Assembly (NCBI RefSeq): GCF_050589825.1
Contig: NZ_JBNGOZ010000005.1
Span: 124,001 to 188,000 of the forward strand
Direction of reading: 5' to 3'
Source: Carboxylicivirga longa
GTDB taxonomy: Bacteria; Bacteroidota; Bacteroidia; Bacteroidales; Marinilabiliaceae
DNA length: 64,000 nt
Shown: positions 31,199-40,157 of the stretch, in pieces
Position numbering within the stretch: the stretch's first letter is position 1
Layout: every line of letters starts with the position of its first letter
Notes under the pieces: model-generated
The model's input: only the letters and a program-made list of their open reading frames with translations
What the model was told of the DNA's origin: nothing
Database searches by the model: none
Made by a program: the position numbers and the translations under genes

Positions 31199-31798
31199 TT
31201 ATAACCTCCTCTCCATAAAAAATACGATGAGTAGGATTAGCGCTATCCCCACTTTAATCTGCCAGTAGGGAATGGCCATACCTACAAGGGCAGTTATAAT
31301 AATCGCTTTAAGCAGTCGGCCCGAGCGTCTTTCCATCTTGGATTTAAACTGAACCAGTTTCATTTGATGGTTCTCCATGTCCAGCAGAAAAACGCCATCG
31401 TTCTCCACCACGTAATCATATTCAAGTAGTTGACGTCGTGTGTTTTTATTGCGGGCGCTAATGGCCTGAAAACCGCTTTTTACTTCCACAATATATTTCC
31501 GGCCATTTTTTTTAACAATGTAGTCGGGTTGAATACTTGCTGTGTGCCGTTCGCCATTTTCAATATAATGGTGTTCGTAGTTGCCCTGATAATCAACTAT
31601 GGTGTAGCCTTTGCTCTTTAGGAAGTTACGGGCTTGTAGTTCCAGTTTGTTGCCCCGCTCAAAGCGCTTGCGTACTTTGCGCTCCTGCCAATAATTATTT
31701 ACCTTGTACTTAATTATAAAAAGCATAAGGATGATAATGATGATCAGTAGCAACAGCAGCGCCAGGTGTTCCTGGTTGTGGTAGTCGAATGTGTGCAT
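31199..31798 (-). CDS. Membrane-anchored PD-(D/E)XK nuclease-like protein
   Basis: Protein of 199 residues with an N-terminal membrane helix (about 12-30), a cytosolic alpha-beta domain (about 45-155) and two C-terminal membrane helices (about 162-195). The middle domain has the restriction-endonuclease-like pattern: E53 in GNKLELQARNFLKSKGY, D92 in QPDYIV, E105-x-K107 in KYIVEVKSG, and Q123 in RRQLLEYDYVV. That is the order E, D, ExK, Q of NERD/RecB-like nucleases. Nuclease activity is predicted from motif only. It converges with the regulator gene (25 bases between stops) and is divergent from the small membrane protein gene at 31888. Confidence 0.75.
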   Translation of the reverse strand: MHTFDYHNQEHLALLLLLIIIIILMLFIIKYKVNNYWQERKVRKRFERGNKLELQARNFLKSKGYTIVDYQGNYEHHYIENGERHTASIQPDYIVKKNGRKYIVEVKSGFQAISARNKNTRRQLLEYDYVVENDGVFLLDMENHQMKLVQFKSKMERRSGRLLKAIIITALVGMAIPYWQIKVGIALILLIVFFMERRL

Positions 31799-31887
31799 GC
31801 GATGAAATATATTTATAGGAGCAAAAATAATGACTTACGCCGGACGATTGACCGTTTGGGTGAATATAAAATCAGAACATCAAGTAT

Positions 31888-32358
31888 ATGAAGACACAGA
31901 TGCATTGTCTGGGAAAGAGCTTTGGCCCGGTGGCCTCATTTTCCGGTTTGGTTTTGTTGCTGGCGGGTTTAATTTCCCTTGCTCAGGGTGCTTGGGTAGG
32001 GGGTGTTCTTATACCTTTAGGGACTTTTATAAGTTTTACCCGTTCGTGTACGCACATCGATTTTGATTTAAAACGGGTGCGTTCGGGCGATAAGCTTTTC
32101 GGATTATTTGTCAACGGGCGATGGCAAAAATTGAGGACCGGAATGTATTTGCAAGTGTTTCATTCCGATAAATTATATCGCAATTACAGTCGTGGTAATC
32201 GGGTGCTCGATATTGTTCAGAAAAACAATGTGATTCGTCTTTACGATGAGCAGGGAAGGAAGGTTTGCGACCTGATGGCGCTGAAAGAGGGCAGTGATGA
32301 GGAAGGGCAGTTGAGCGTGATGTCGGAGCGTCTTGGGCTAATAAGTAAGAAGGAATAA
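31888..32358 (+). CDS. Hypothetical small membrane protein
   Basis: Not recognised. The 156 residues have two adjacent hydrophobic helices (about 14-50: FGPVASFSGLVLLLAGLISL, GVLIPLGTFISF) and a hydrophilic C-terminal domain rich in basic residues (about 55-156), with RSGDKLFGLFVNGRWQKLRT and IRLYDEQGRKVCDLMALKEG resembling a small beta-rich cytosolic domain. It is divergent from the PD-(D/E)XK-like gene with 89 bases between starts and converges on asnA, with a terminator hairpin between. No neighbour indicates a function. Confidence 0.7.
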   Translation: MKTQMHCLGKSFGPVASFSGLVLLLAGLISLAQGAWVGGVLIPLGTFISFTRSCTHIDFDLKRVRSGDKLFGLFVNGRWQKLRTGMYLQVFHSDKLYRNYSRGNRVLDIVQKNNVIRLYDEQGRKVCDLMALKEGSDEEGQLSVMSERLGLISKKE

Positions 32359-32361
32359 ACA

Positions 32362-32417
32362 AAGCCGGATCGGTTTGCAATCACAAGTATTTTCTTGCGA
32401 TGGAATCCATCCGGCTT
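32362..32417. terminator. Bidirectional terminator between the hypothetical gene and asnA
   Basis: AAGCCGGAT (32362-32370) pairs with ATCCGGCTT (32409-32417). An inner CAAG/CTTG pair narrows the loop. Lies between convergent stops at 32358 and 32443. Confidence 0.7.
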
Positions 32418-32442
32418 GGCTGATTTTGGACTAAAGAATCGT

Positions 32443-33480
32443 TTATACCAGTATAATTTTGTTGGCCTTGCACTCTTTGCGCATGTCCTGCGGCCAAATG
32501 CTCGACTGTATCTCTCCGATGTGTGCCTTGCGCAGGAAGAACATACACAGTCGCGACTGACCTATGCCACCACCAATGGATAGGGGTAACTCACCTTCAA
32601 GCAGTCGTTTATGAAAATCAAGCGTCCTCCGCTCGGGGCATCCTTCCTGTTCCAGCTGTTGCTCCAATACTTGCGGACTCACCCTGATACCCATGGACGA
32701 AAGCTCAAAAGATTGTTCCAGCACCGGGTTCCAAACAATGATGTCGCCGTTTAAGCCTCGATACCCATTCACCGTTGGCGTACTCCAATCGTCATAGTCG
32801 GGTGCGCGGCCATCGTGTTTTTCGCCGTTGGATAGTGTGCTGCCAATACCGATGATGAAAATAGCGCCGTGCTTTTTTGCGGCGGCATCTTCACGTTCTT
32901 TGGATGATAAATCAGGGTACTGGTCAAGCAGATCCTGGGCATGGATAAATGTGATGGCATCGGGTAGTATGGGGCGTATGGCAGGATAGCGTTCATACAC
33001 CACGAACTCGGTTCGCTTCATCACTTCGTAAATTTTCGTTACTATATGTTTTAGGTAATCAAGGTTGTATTCTTCCTTGGCAATGTGTCGTTCCCAATCC
33101 CACTGATCTACATACAACGAATGGATATTATCCAGCTCCTCATCGGGGCGGATGGCATTCATATCGGTGTATAGGCCAAAGCCCTTTTCAATTTCATAAT
33201 CGGCCAGCATCAGGCGCTTCCATTTGGCCAGCGAATGTACCACCTCGGCCTGCTGATCGTTAAATTCTTTTACCGGAAAGGCTACGGGGCGTTCAGTGCC
33301 GTTAAGGTCATCGTTAATGCCGGTACCTTTCATAACAAATAGGGGAGCTGTTACGCGGCGCAGCCTTAACTCAGCCGATAAAGCGGCCTGAAAATGATCT
33401 TTGATGGTTTTAATAGCGTGCTCGGTTTGTTTCAAATCCAGCAGCGGATCGTAATCTTTAGGTATAAATAGTTTCGCCAT
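32443..33480 (-). CDS. asnA: Aspartate-ammonia ligase (asparagine synthetase A)
   Basis: Makes asparagine from aspartate, ammonia and ATP; a class II aaRS-like fold. From the ATG at 33480 it has 345 residues (E. coli 330). It begins MAKLFIPKDYDPLLDLKQTE and shows VTAPLFVMKGTGINDDLNGT, FPVKEFNDQQAEVVHSLAKW, YTDMNAIRPDEELDNIHSLY, VDQWDWE and the C-terminal GGGIGQSRLCMFFLRK ATP-site motif. The frame is open 14 codons further upstream (to 33522), but that part overlaps the promoter. Confidence 0.97.
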   Translation of the reverse strand: MAKLFIPKDYDPLLDLKQTEHAIKTIKDHFQAALSAELRLRRVTAPLFVMKGTGINDDLNGTERPVAFPVKEFNDQQAEVVHSLAKWKRLMLADYEIEKGFGLYTDMNAIRPDEELDNIHSLYVDQWDWERHIAKEEYNLDYLKHIVTKIYEVMKRTEFVVYERYPAIRPILPDAITFIHAQDLLDQYPDLSSKEREDAAAKKHGAIFIIGIGSTLSNGEKHDGRAPDYDDWSTPTVNGYRGLNGDIIVWNPVLEQSFELSSMGIRVSPQVLEQQLEQEGCPERRTLDFHKRLLEGELPLSIGGGIGQSRLCMFFLRKAHIGEIQSSIWPQDMRKECKANKIILV

Positions 33481-33507
33481 TGTATTAATATTTGTTGATT
33501 GATAGCG

Positions 33508-33540
33508 CAAATATAATAACAAGTTTCAATATGAAACAAA
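33508..33540 (-). promoter_or_regulatory. asnA promoter (-33/-7 pair)
   Basis: The minus strand has TTTG (33537-33540), a 21-bp spacer and TATATTTG (33508-33515), 27 bases before the ATG at 33480. Confidence 0.6.
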
Positions 33541-33728
33541 AATAAGCGATAAAAATATAAAATGTCATGAATTAACCTCGATTGAGTATTAAATTAAAAT
33601 TTCATCTATATTATTTTAGGGAGATGCTTCTTCAAGCTCTGAAGTGTAAGCGGCCAATTAATTGTTAAGAAATGAACGATTTTTTAGTATTTTCGGCATG
33701 CCTTAAAATCTGAATCTACTATGTGAAT

Positions 33729-34418
33729 ATGAAGCTTACTGAATTAATGCATTCCATTGAAAAATCTGCCTCCAATACTACTGGTCATTTTCTGCTGTCC
33801 TTGCAAGGGGTTATTCTGGTGTGTAATGGCTATGGTGCCCAACTGCTTAAGTTTGCTTCATCCACTCAATTGGTGGGGCGGCACCTTAACGACCTTGTGC
33901 CCGAAGAGTTTGCCAGCCACCTTCCCGAAGAAATTACAGAGGAACATTTAACCAATGGGCAGTTTTTAGAGCGTGTGAATGTTTGTGCGGATGGCGAGCT
34001 CATACCCACCCTGGTTAAGACGCAACGGGTGCGAGTGGGTGATTTGCAGTTAATTGAGTGTTTTATCCGGTTGAATGAGGCCGCTGATGAGCCTATTAAA
34101 GCCCTTCGGTACCGACAAACGGCTGATCTGCTAAAGTGCGAAGTGCTGCGACTAAAGCGGCAGGTGAGTCAATCGAAGATTCAGGCCTTAATTGATCAGC
34201 GCCTGGTAAAAGCGGCTTGTCGCCTTCAGATACCATTTACACAGGGCGACCTCTTGTTTTGTTCCCTGCTTACAAATGGCCTATCCACTAAAGAAATAGC
34301 CGAACAACTTAACATTACACTGGCATCGGCCTATAAGCAGCGTAAACGCATCCGCAAAAAGTTAAGCCTGCCAGTGGAAACCAACCTCTATCATTACCTG
34401 ATAAGTATTATTGACTAA
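33729..34418 (+). CDS. PAS-like LuxR family transcriptional regulator
   Basis: Cytosolic regulator of 229 residues from the ATG at 33729 (a GTG lies two codons earlier). The N-terminal half resembles a PAS sensor fold (LSLQGVILVCNGYGAQLLKF, LVGRHLNDLVPEEF). A basic helical linker follows (about 125-160), then a C-terminal LuxR-type HTH (LLFCSLLTNGLSTKEIAEQL, TLASAYKQRKRIRKKLSL). The HTH resembles that of the propeller regulator at 28327 in spacing and in several positions (LSxKEIAxxLN, RxRKxL, NL near the end). It sits 250 bases upstream of the giant T9SS gene, same strand, and may control it (inference). Confidence 0.8.
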   Translation: MKLTELMHSIEKSASNTTGHFLLSLQGVILVCNGYGAQLLKFASSTQLVGRHLNDLVPEEFASHLPEEITEEHLTNGQFLERVNVCADGELIPTLVKTQRVRVGDLQLIECFIRLNEAADEPIKALRYRQTADLLKCEVLRLKRQVSQSKIQALIDQRLVKAACRLQIPFTQGDLLFCSLLTNGLSTKEIAEQLNITLASAYKQRKRIRKKLSLPVETNLYHYLISIID

Positions 34419-34528
34419 GCCAGCAGATCAACTTACTGCTTTTCTCGTTTTACCTCGAGCAGCTGTGCCTTTAATGTTGGTAGCAGTGTTCCCTTGATCA
34501 ATTGACCCCATTTTGTCCCCATCTTGTT

Positions 34529-34560
34529 TTTGCTGTTTCTGAGCAGCCTCAATACTTTCG
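34529..34560 (+). promoter_or_regulatory. Promoter of the giant T9SS gene
   Basis: TTTG (34529-34532), a 20-bp spacer, then TACTTTCG (34553-34560), one mismatch to TAnnTTTG. This predicts a leader of about 100 bases. A second TTTTCG-type -7 box (TATTTTCG, 33688-33695) precedes the PAS-LuxR gene, so both promoters share the same deviation. Confidence 0.45.
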
Positions 34561-34668
34561 TGGCCACAGGCATTGACTCACTCAACACCCAACACGGAGA
34601 GCTCCTACTGTTTTCCCTTTTTTATTACAAGTGTCAATGTACTTCATCAACCTTAATTGATTCAAATT

Positions 34669-37600
34669 ATGAAAACATCACACCTGAAGAGAAAAGGTCG
34701 AAGCTTAGCAAAATGCGGTATGCTGGTATTGCTAAGTATCTTTTTTACACATTCTACGATTGATGCTCAAAGCACCACAGAAACCCAGGCCGTGAAGCCC
34801 ACTATAGGTGATGGTAGCACGGAAAATCCCTGGCACATCGAAAAACTGGCCCACCTCAGGTGGCTGTCCGAAGAGACCTCAGCAAAGCAGAGGAAACAAA
34901 GCTACACACTGCTAGCCAATATTGATGCTGCCGAAACAAAGACCTGGAATGGGGCTAAGGGCTTTCAACCAATTGATTGGTTTGAAGGCCGGTTTATGGG
35001 CAATGGCCATACCATCAGTAACCTGTATATTAATAGACCAGATGAACCGTATGTGGGCTTATTTTCGCAAGTATCTGATGCGACTCTGAAAGGACTTGTT
35101 TTAGAATCCGTTGATATATCAGGTGGAGAATACGTGGGAGCTTTGGCTGGTTCTTTTGGTATGTATACAGAAATGACAAAACTGAAGCAGTGCAGTGCTA
35201 GTGGCAAGGTTACAGGCAAGAACTATGTGGGCGGCTTATTAGGTAGTACACTTAATGCTTGCGTGGAGTGGTGTTATGCAAAAGTTGAGGTTACAGGCGA
35301 GTTTGCTATAGGTGGTTTTTCAGGTCGCATAACAAGTTGGGCTTTGGTGCAGAACTGTTTTACGCAAGGCGACGTTTATGGCCCTAATGATAAGGTTGGT
35401 GGATTTGTTGGTTTGGCGGATTATAACGGCCAGATAAAACATTGCTACTCAACCACACCAAGTGTTGGTTTTGGTTCAGATTTAAGTAGGGCTACAATAA
35501 TTGATTCCTATTTTGTTGGAGAAGGGGTAGATGAAGGAGCTACCGGGTTATCGCCCGAACAGATGGCCGATCAGCAACAATTTGAGGGCTGGGATTTTAC
35601 TGGTGTTTGGGGCATGGCGGTCTTGGATGAATTAGCTCCGGGGCAAACCTTGCCGTATTTCAACTGGCAGCTGGGTAAGCACGAGCTGTCAATAGTAGCT
35701 AACCAGGCCGAAGTGGAAGTAACAGGTGATGGGCACTATGGCCTGGGCGATCAGGTGACCTTGTCGGCTGCAGGCGCCTACCCTTTTTTGCACTGGGAGT
35801 GTAAGGGAGAGGTGCTATCTACCGAGCCTACCTATCGTTTTACATTTGGCCATGAGCCCATGCCGGTAAAAGCCGTTTTTGGAGAGGCCATGTACAGCTA
35901 TGGCGGTGGCGATGGCACATCCGGTAACCCTTTTCAAATAGATGATTATACCCACCTGCTGCTGTTATCCTATAATATGGCTGATTGGGAAAAAGGCTGT
36001 CACTATGAGTTAACGGCTGATATTGATATGACGCCTTTAACTTTTAGTAAAGGATTTTTACCCATTGGAAATGGGGTGCTATTTTTCTCAAGAAAGGTAT
36101 TTAAAGGACAGGTAAACGGGAACTTTAAAACAATCAGTAACCTGATAGTGAACCGACCTGATTTTTCTAAAATTGGATTATTTGGTAAGGTTGATGCATC
36201 GCTTATCCGGAATATTGGACTTGAGAATGCTACTGTTAATGGTCAATCTCAAACAGGTGCTTTAGTGGGTGAGGCAGTGAATACGCTTGTGCTTAACTGC
36301 TATGCTACAGGAATTGTTACGGGGGAGGATGAATTGGGTGGACTTATTGGAGTGCAAAAAGGTTCTAATTCCTTTTTAAAGAACTCATATGCCGATGTGC
36401 AGGTAAATGGTAAGAATTCAGTAGGAGGCCTTATAGGTTCTAATGGGGGTGAGATAGATAATGCCTATGCGCATGGCGAAGTTATTGGATATGATTGTGT
36501 GGGAGGATTAATTGGAAAAAATTACTTACAACAGGTGGGGATGACATATGCAAGCGGGGCTGTTACAGGAACTGGTAAGGCAGGAGCTTTGGTGGGAAGT
36601 AATCCTTACGGCGCTGCAATACACCACTCATATTATCTTGAGTGCGCTCTGAATAATGGCATTGGTCAGCCACTGGCGGAAGACGCCTTTGCTTTGGCAA
36701 CTTCATTTCCGGGGTGGGATTTTCAACAAACATGGACTTTTGTAGCGCGAAATAGTACAAGTGGGCAACAGATGTACCCTGCTTTTCTCTGGCAAACGGG
36801 CCTTGAAAGGTTAACGATTATTCCCAACTGTAAAGAAGTGGAGCTAATCGGCGCCGGCCATTATAAAGCAGGCACAAAAGTGGAACTTTGGGCCACGGGC
36901 GCTTATGCTTTTAGCCATTGGGAACAAGATGGAGTAAAGCTATCGAACCAAAACCCGTTTATTTATACCCTTGAAAGCGGTGGCGCTACCATTAATGCCG
37001 TGTTTGAGCCAGAGATATATCCCTTAGGCAGCGGACAGGGAACGCCGGAGGCCCCTTATCAGCTTGGGGAGTTAACTCAGCTGTTGCGTTTGGCTTATGA
37101 TCCCTTGCTGTGGGATAAGCATTTTGTTCTTACTCAGGATATCGACATGAGTACTTATCAATTCCCGCTTGGTTTTAAGCCGATAGGATCAGCTAATTTG
37201 CATCCCACTATCAATTATTTTAGCGGCACACTAGCTGGTAATGGTAATGCCATAAGGAACCTGTATATCAACAGGTCTGAAGAGTCTGATATTGGATTGT
37301 TTGCGAACATCCACAGGAGTCAGATTTACAATATAGCCTTGCTGAATGGAGATTTAAAAGGGTATAATAATGTGGGCATGCTGGCAGGGTGTAAATATGA
37401 TTCCAAACTGACAAATATAGAGTGTTCTGGCAGTGTACAGGGCAGAAATTATGTGGGAGGTGTTTGGGGGAAAGACCTAACCAGTTATCCTGCTACCGGT
37501 AGTTCAAATGATACTGAGCAGGTGCGGGTTGAGGTATCTGTTACGGGGAATATCTATGTTGGAGGTGTGGCTGGTCTTAATCAAGATAAGATTCAAAAAG

Positions 37601-40050
37601 CTGCTGCTTTTGCACAGGTGAATGGAGTAAATGGAGTTGGAGGTCTGGTAGGAACGAACAGAGGTAATCTAGAAAACAGTTTTGTATTTGGAAAAGTTAA
37701 GGGAAAAGAGAACATAGGAGGATGCATTGGCAATCATTATTATTATTCAGCAATTATCAATTGCTACGCATTGGTTGATGTAACCGGAATTAATACTGAT
37801 GAAACTGGAGGATTGGTAGGATATATGTCTGACCCCAACGACATAGTTAGTTCTTATCGTAAAGAAGGAGTTGGAGGGGTAAATAATACCTATGGAACGG
37901 CATTGGCAGCAGCAGACTTTGCACAGCAAGCTAAATTTATTGGCTGGGATTTTAAGGATGTGTGGGTAATGTGGACCGATGATAATGGCATCAGGTCACC
38001 ACGTCTGCGCTACCAGTTGCCTGGTTTAATACCCGTATCCATCCAGGTCGATGGAGGCCGGCAGCAACCTTTGGCCGGTGTTCAGCTCAATATTCCATCG
38101 GTTGGCCAATTTACAACGGATGAGCAGGGCAAAGTACAGTTGGAATTACATGCCGGAGACTATCGTGCCACCATAAGCGCTAACGGTTATCCCGCTATGG
38201 AAAAAACATTTGCTGTATCGGCCACGGAGGCAAGCTTTGCCTTAAACCTGATGCCTGTGGAATACACCATCACCTACCAGTTAAACGGTGGTGTTAATGC
38301 AGAAGGGAATGTGGCTAGCTACACCATTGAAGATAAAACGATGAGCCTACAGCCAGCTACCCGCGCAGGTTATGTCTTTAAAGGTTGGTATAATAATGCT
38401 GAATTCACAGGTGAGCAGGTGGCAACTATTCCGCAGGGAAGTACTGGCGATTACTCACTCTATGCAAAATGGGAGCTTATAAGCTATGACATTACCTATC
38501 ACCTCAACGGCGGTGTTAATGCTGATGGGAATGCGATGAGCTACACCATTGAAGATGAAACGTTAAGCCTACAGCCGGCTACGCGCGCAGGCTATGCCTT
38601 CAGAGGTTGGTTCAGTAATGCTGAATTCACAGGTGAGCAGGTAACAACTATTCCGCAGGGAAGTACAGGTCATTATGCACTCTATGCAAAATGGGAGCTG
38701 ATAAGCTACGGCATTACCTACCAGCTCAATGGCGGTGTTAATGCAGATGGGAATATGATGAACTACACCATTGAAGATGAAACGCTGAGCCTACAGCCAG
38801 CTACCCGCGCAGGTTATGCCTTTAAAGGTTGGTATAATAATGCTGAATTCACAGGTGAGCAGGTGACAACTATTCCGCAGGGAAGTACTGGCGATTACTC
38901 ACTCTATGCAAAATGGGAGCTTATAAGCTATGACATTACCTATCACCTCAATGGCGGTGTTAATGCTGATGAGAATGTGATGAGCTACACCATTGAAGAT
39001 GAAACGTTAAGCCTACTGCCAGCTACGCGCGCAGGCTATGTCTTTAAAGGTTGGTACTGTAATGCTGAATTCAGATATGAGCAGGTGACAACTATTCCGC
39101 AGGGGAGGACTGGTGATTTCTCACTTTATGCAAAATGGGAGCTTATTACCTACAGCATCACTTACCAGCTAAATGGTGGTACCAACTCTATGGGTAATCC
39201 GCTTACTTATACGGTTGAAGATGCAACGTGGACGGTGTTGCCTCCTGCAGCACGTGCGGCTTATGAATTTATGGGTTGGTATGCCAATCCTGATTTCACC
39301 AGCGAAGTGATTACCACCATTTCTCAAGGCAGCACTGGCGATATGGAGCTGTTTGCTAAGTGGGAGCCCATCGCTTATATCATCATTTATCAACCAAACG
39401 GCGGGGTAAATGCTGAGGGTAATCCAATAATGTATACCATTGTTGATGGGTCTATTAGTTTACAGCCAGCTACGCGCGATGGCTATGCTTTTAAAGGTTG
39501 GTTCGGTAATGCTGAATTCACAGGTGAGCAGGTAACAACTATTCCGCAGGGAAGTACAGGTCATTACTCCCTCTATGCAAAATGGGAGCTGATAAGCTAC
39601 GGCATTACCTACCACCTCAATGGCGGTGTTAATGCAGATGGGAGTGTGATGAATTATACCATTGAAGATGAACCGCTGAGCCTACAGCCGGCTACCCGCG
39701 ATGGCTATGTTTTTAAAGGTTGGTACAATAATGCTGATTTTACAGGGGAAGAGGTGACCACCATTCCACAGGGCAGCACGGGCGATAGGGTGTTGTTTGC
39801 GAAATGGGAGCTGTCTACATCTGTCAGCGAGCTAGAGGAGACAAGTAAATTATATCCTAATCCGGCTTCGGGAAGTGTTAATATAGAAGCAGAAGCCAAT
39901 ACACTGGTGGTATTCTACAATGTATCGGGTCAGCTTGTGAAGCAAGTAGTAGCGCTTGGCGGTGCGGAGGTCATTAGTATTGCCGATTTAAAACCGGGGC
40001 TCTACATTGTGCGTTTGGGCGATGAGCATATCCGTCTTTTAGTGAAATAG
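34669..40050 (+). CDS. Giant T9SS adhesin-like protein: GLUG blocks and seven InlB B-repeats
   Basis: Secreted surface protein of 1,793 residues from the ATG at 34669 (signal ending THSTIDAQ; a TTG lies four codons earlier). Three related blocks of about 350 residues come first, each opening with a GDGSTENPWHIEKLAHLRWL-like segment, then GNGHTISNLYINRPDEPYVG-type GLUG repeats. The first two blocks close with a divergent InlB-like repeat, the third with a carboxypeptidase-regulatory-like segment. Seven Listeria-Bacteroides (InlB B, Flg_new) repeats of about 74 residues follow (YxITYxLNGGVN ... GYxFKGWYxNAEFT ... LYAKWELIS), then a T9SS type A sorting domain (SKLYPNPASGSVNIEA). Adhesion to host, matrix or neighbour cells is inferred from the repeat types. 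Confidence 0.9.
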   Translation: MKTSHLKRKGRSLAKCGMLVLLSIFFTHSTIDAQSTTETQAVKPTIGDGSTENPWHIEKLAHLRWLSEETSAKQRKQSYTLLANIDAAETKTWNGAKGFQPIDWFEGRFMGNGHTISNLYINRPDEPYVGLFSQVSDATLKGLVLESVDISGGEYVGALAGSFGMYTEMTKLKQCSASGKVTGKNYVGGLLGSTLNACVEWCYAKVEVTGEFAIGGFSGRITSWALVQNCFTQGDVYGPNDKVGGFVGLADYNGQIKHCYSTTPSVGFGSDLSRATIIDSYFVGEGVDEGATGLSPEQMADQQQFEGWDFTGVWGMAVLDELAPGQTLPYFNWQLGKHELSIVANQAEVEVTGDGHYGLGDQVTLSAAGAYPFLHWECKGEVLSTEPTYRFTFGHEPMPVKAVFGEAMYSYGGGDGTSGNPFQIDDYTHLLLLSYNMADWEKGCHYELTADIDMTPLTFSKGFLPIGNGVLFFSRKVFKGQVNGNFKTISNLIVNRPDFSKIGLFGKVDASLIRNIGLENATVNGQSQTGALVGEAVNTLVLNCYATGIVTGEDELGGLIGVQKGSNSFLKNSYADVQVNGKNSVGGLIGSNGGEIDNAYAHGEVIGYDCVGGLIGKNYLQQVGMTYASGAVTGTGKAGALVGSNPYGAAIHHSYYLECALNNGIGQPLAEDAFALATSFPGWDFQQTWTFVARNSTSGQQMYPAFLWQTGLERLTIIPNCKEVELIGAGHYKAGTKVELWATGAYAFSHWEQDGVKLSNQNPFIYTLESGGATINAVFEPEIYPLGSGQGTPEAPYQLGELTQLLRLAYDPLLWDKHFVLTQDIDMSTYQFPLGFKPIGSANLHPTINYFSGTLAGNGNAIRNLYINRSEESDIGLFANIHRSQIYNIALLNGDLKGYNNVGMLAGCKYDSKLTNIECSGSVQGRNYVGGVWGKDLTSYPATGSSNDTEQVRVEVSVTGNIYVGGVAGLNQDKIQKAAAFAQVNGVNGVGGLVGTNRGNLENSFVFGKVKGKENIGGCIGNHYYYSAIINCYALVDVTGINTDETGGLVGYMSDPNDIVSSYRKEGVGGVNNTYGTALAAADFAQQAKFIGWDFKDVWVMWTDDNGIRSPRLRYQLPGLIPVSIQVDGGRQQPLAGVQLNIPSVGQFTTDEQGKVQLELHAGDYRATISANGYPAMEKTFAVSATEASFALNLMPVEYTITYQLNGGVNAEGNVASYTIEDKTMSLQPATRAGYVFKGWYNNAEFTGEQVATIPQGSTGDYSLYAKWELISYDITYHLNGGVNADGNAMSYTIEDETLSLQPATRAGYAFRGWFSNAEFTGEQVTTIPQGSTGHYALYAKWELISYGITYQLNGGVNADGNMMNYTIEDETLSLQPATRAGYAFKGWYNNAEFTGEQVTTIPQGSTGDYSLYAKWELISYDITYHLNGGVNADENVMSYTIEDETLSLLPATRAGYVFKGWYCNAEFRYEQVTTIPQGRTGDFSLYAKWELITYSITYQLNGGTNSMGNPLTYTVEDATWTVLPPAARAAYEFMGWYANPDFTSEVITTISQGSTGDMELFAKWEPIAYIIIYQPNGGVNAEGNPIMYTIVDGSISLQPATRDGYAFKGWFGNAEFTGEQVTTIPQGSTGHYSLYAKWELISYGITYHLNGGVNADGSVMNYTIEDEPLSLQPATRDGYVFKGWYNNADFTGEEVTTIPQGSTGDRVLFAKWELSTSVSELEETSKLYPNPASGSVNIEAEANTLVVFYNVSGQLVKQVVALGGAEVISIADLKPGLYIVRLGDEHIRLLVK
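38263..39820 (+). repeat. Seven 222-bp tandem repeats (InlB B-type)
   Basis: Seven units, six of 222 bp and one (the fifth) 3 bp longer and strongly diverged. Long stretches are identical between units two apart (1-2 against 3-4, and 2-3 against 6-7), giving a 444-bp higher-order period. Confidence 0.92.
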
Positions 40051-40091
40051 TCGTAATGACTGAATAAAATTTAACCTAAGCCCTTAAAAAG

Positions 40092-40125
40092 AAGGAAGGT
40101 GTCTCATCCGTGAGGCACCTTCCTT
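40092..40125. terminator. Bidirectional terminator
   Basis: AAGGAAGGTGxCTCA pairs with its complement around TCCG, with one mismatch. It lies between the stops at 40050 (plus) and 40158 (minus), with A-rich left and T-rich right flanks. Confidence 0.85.
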
Positions 40126-40157
40126 TACTTTTAACTATTCCTGACAGCTCCGTGTCT

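Noticed and set aside
38263..39820. Assembly artefact in the repeat array
   Set aside because: Every unit keeps frame and all differ at several positions, including a diverged fifth unit, so simple duplication by assembly is unlikely, though collapsed copies cannot be excluded.
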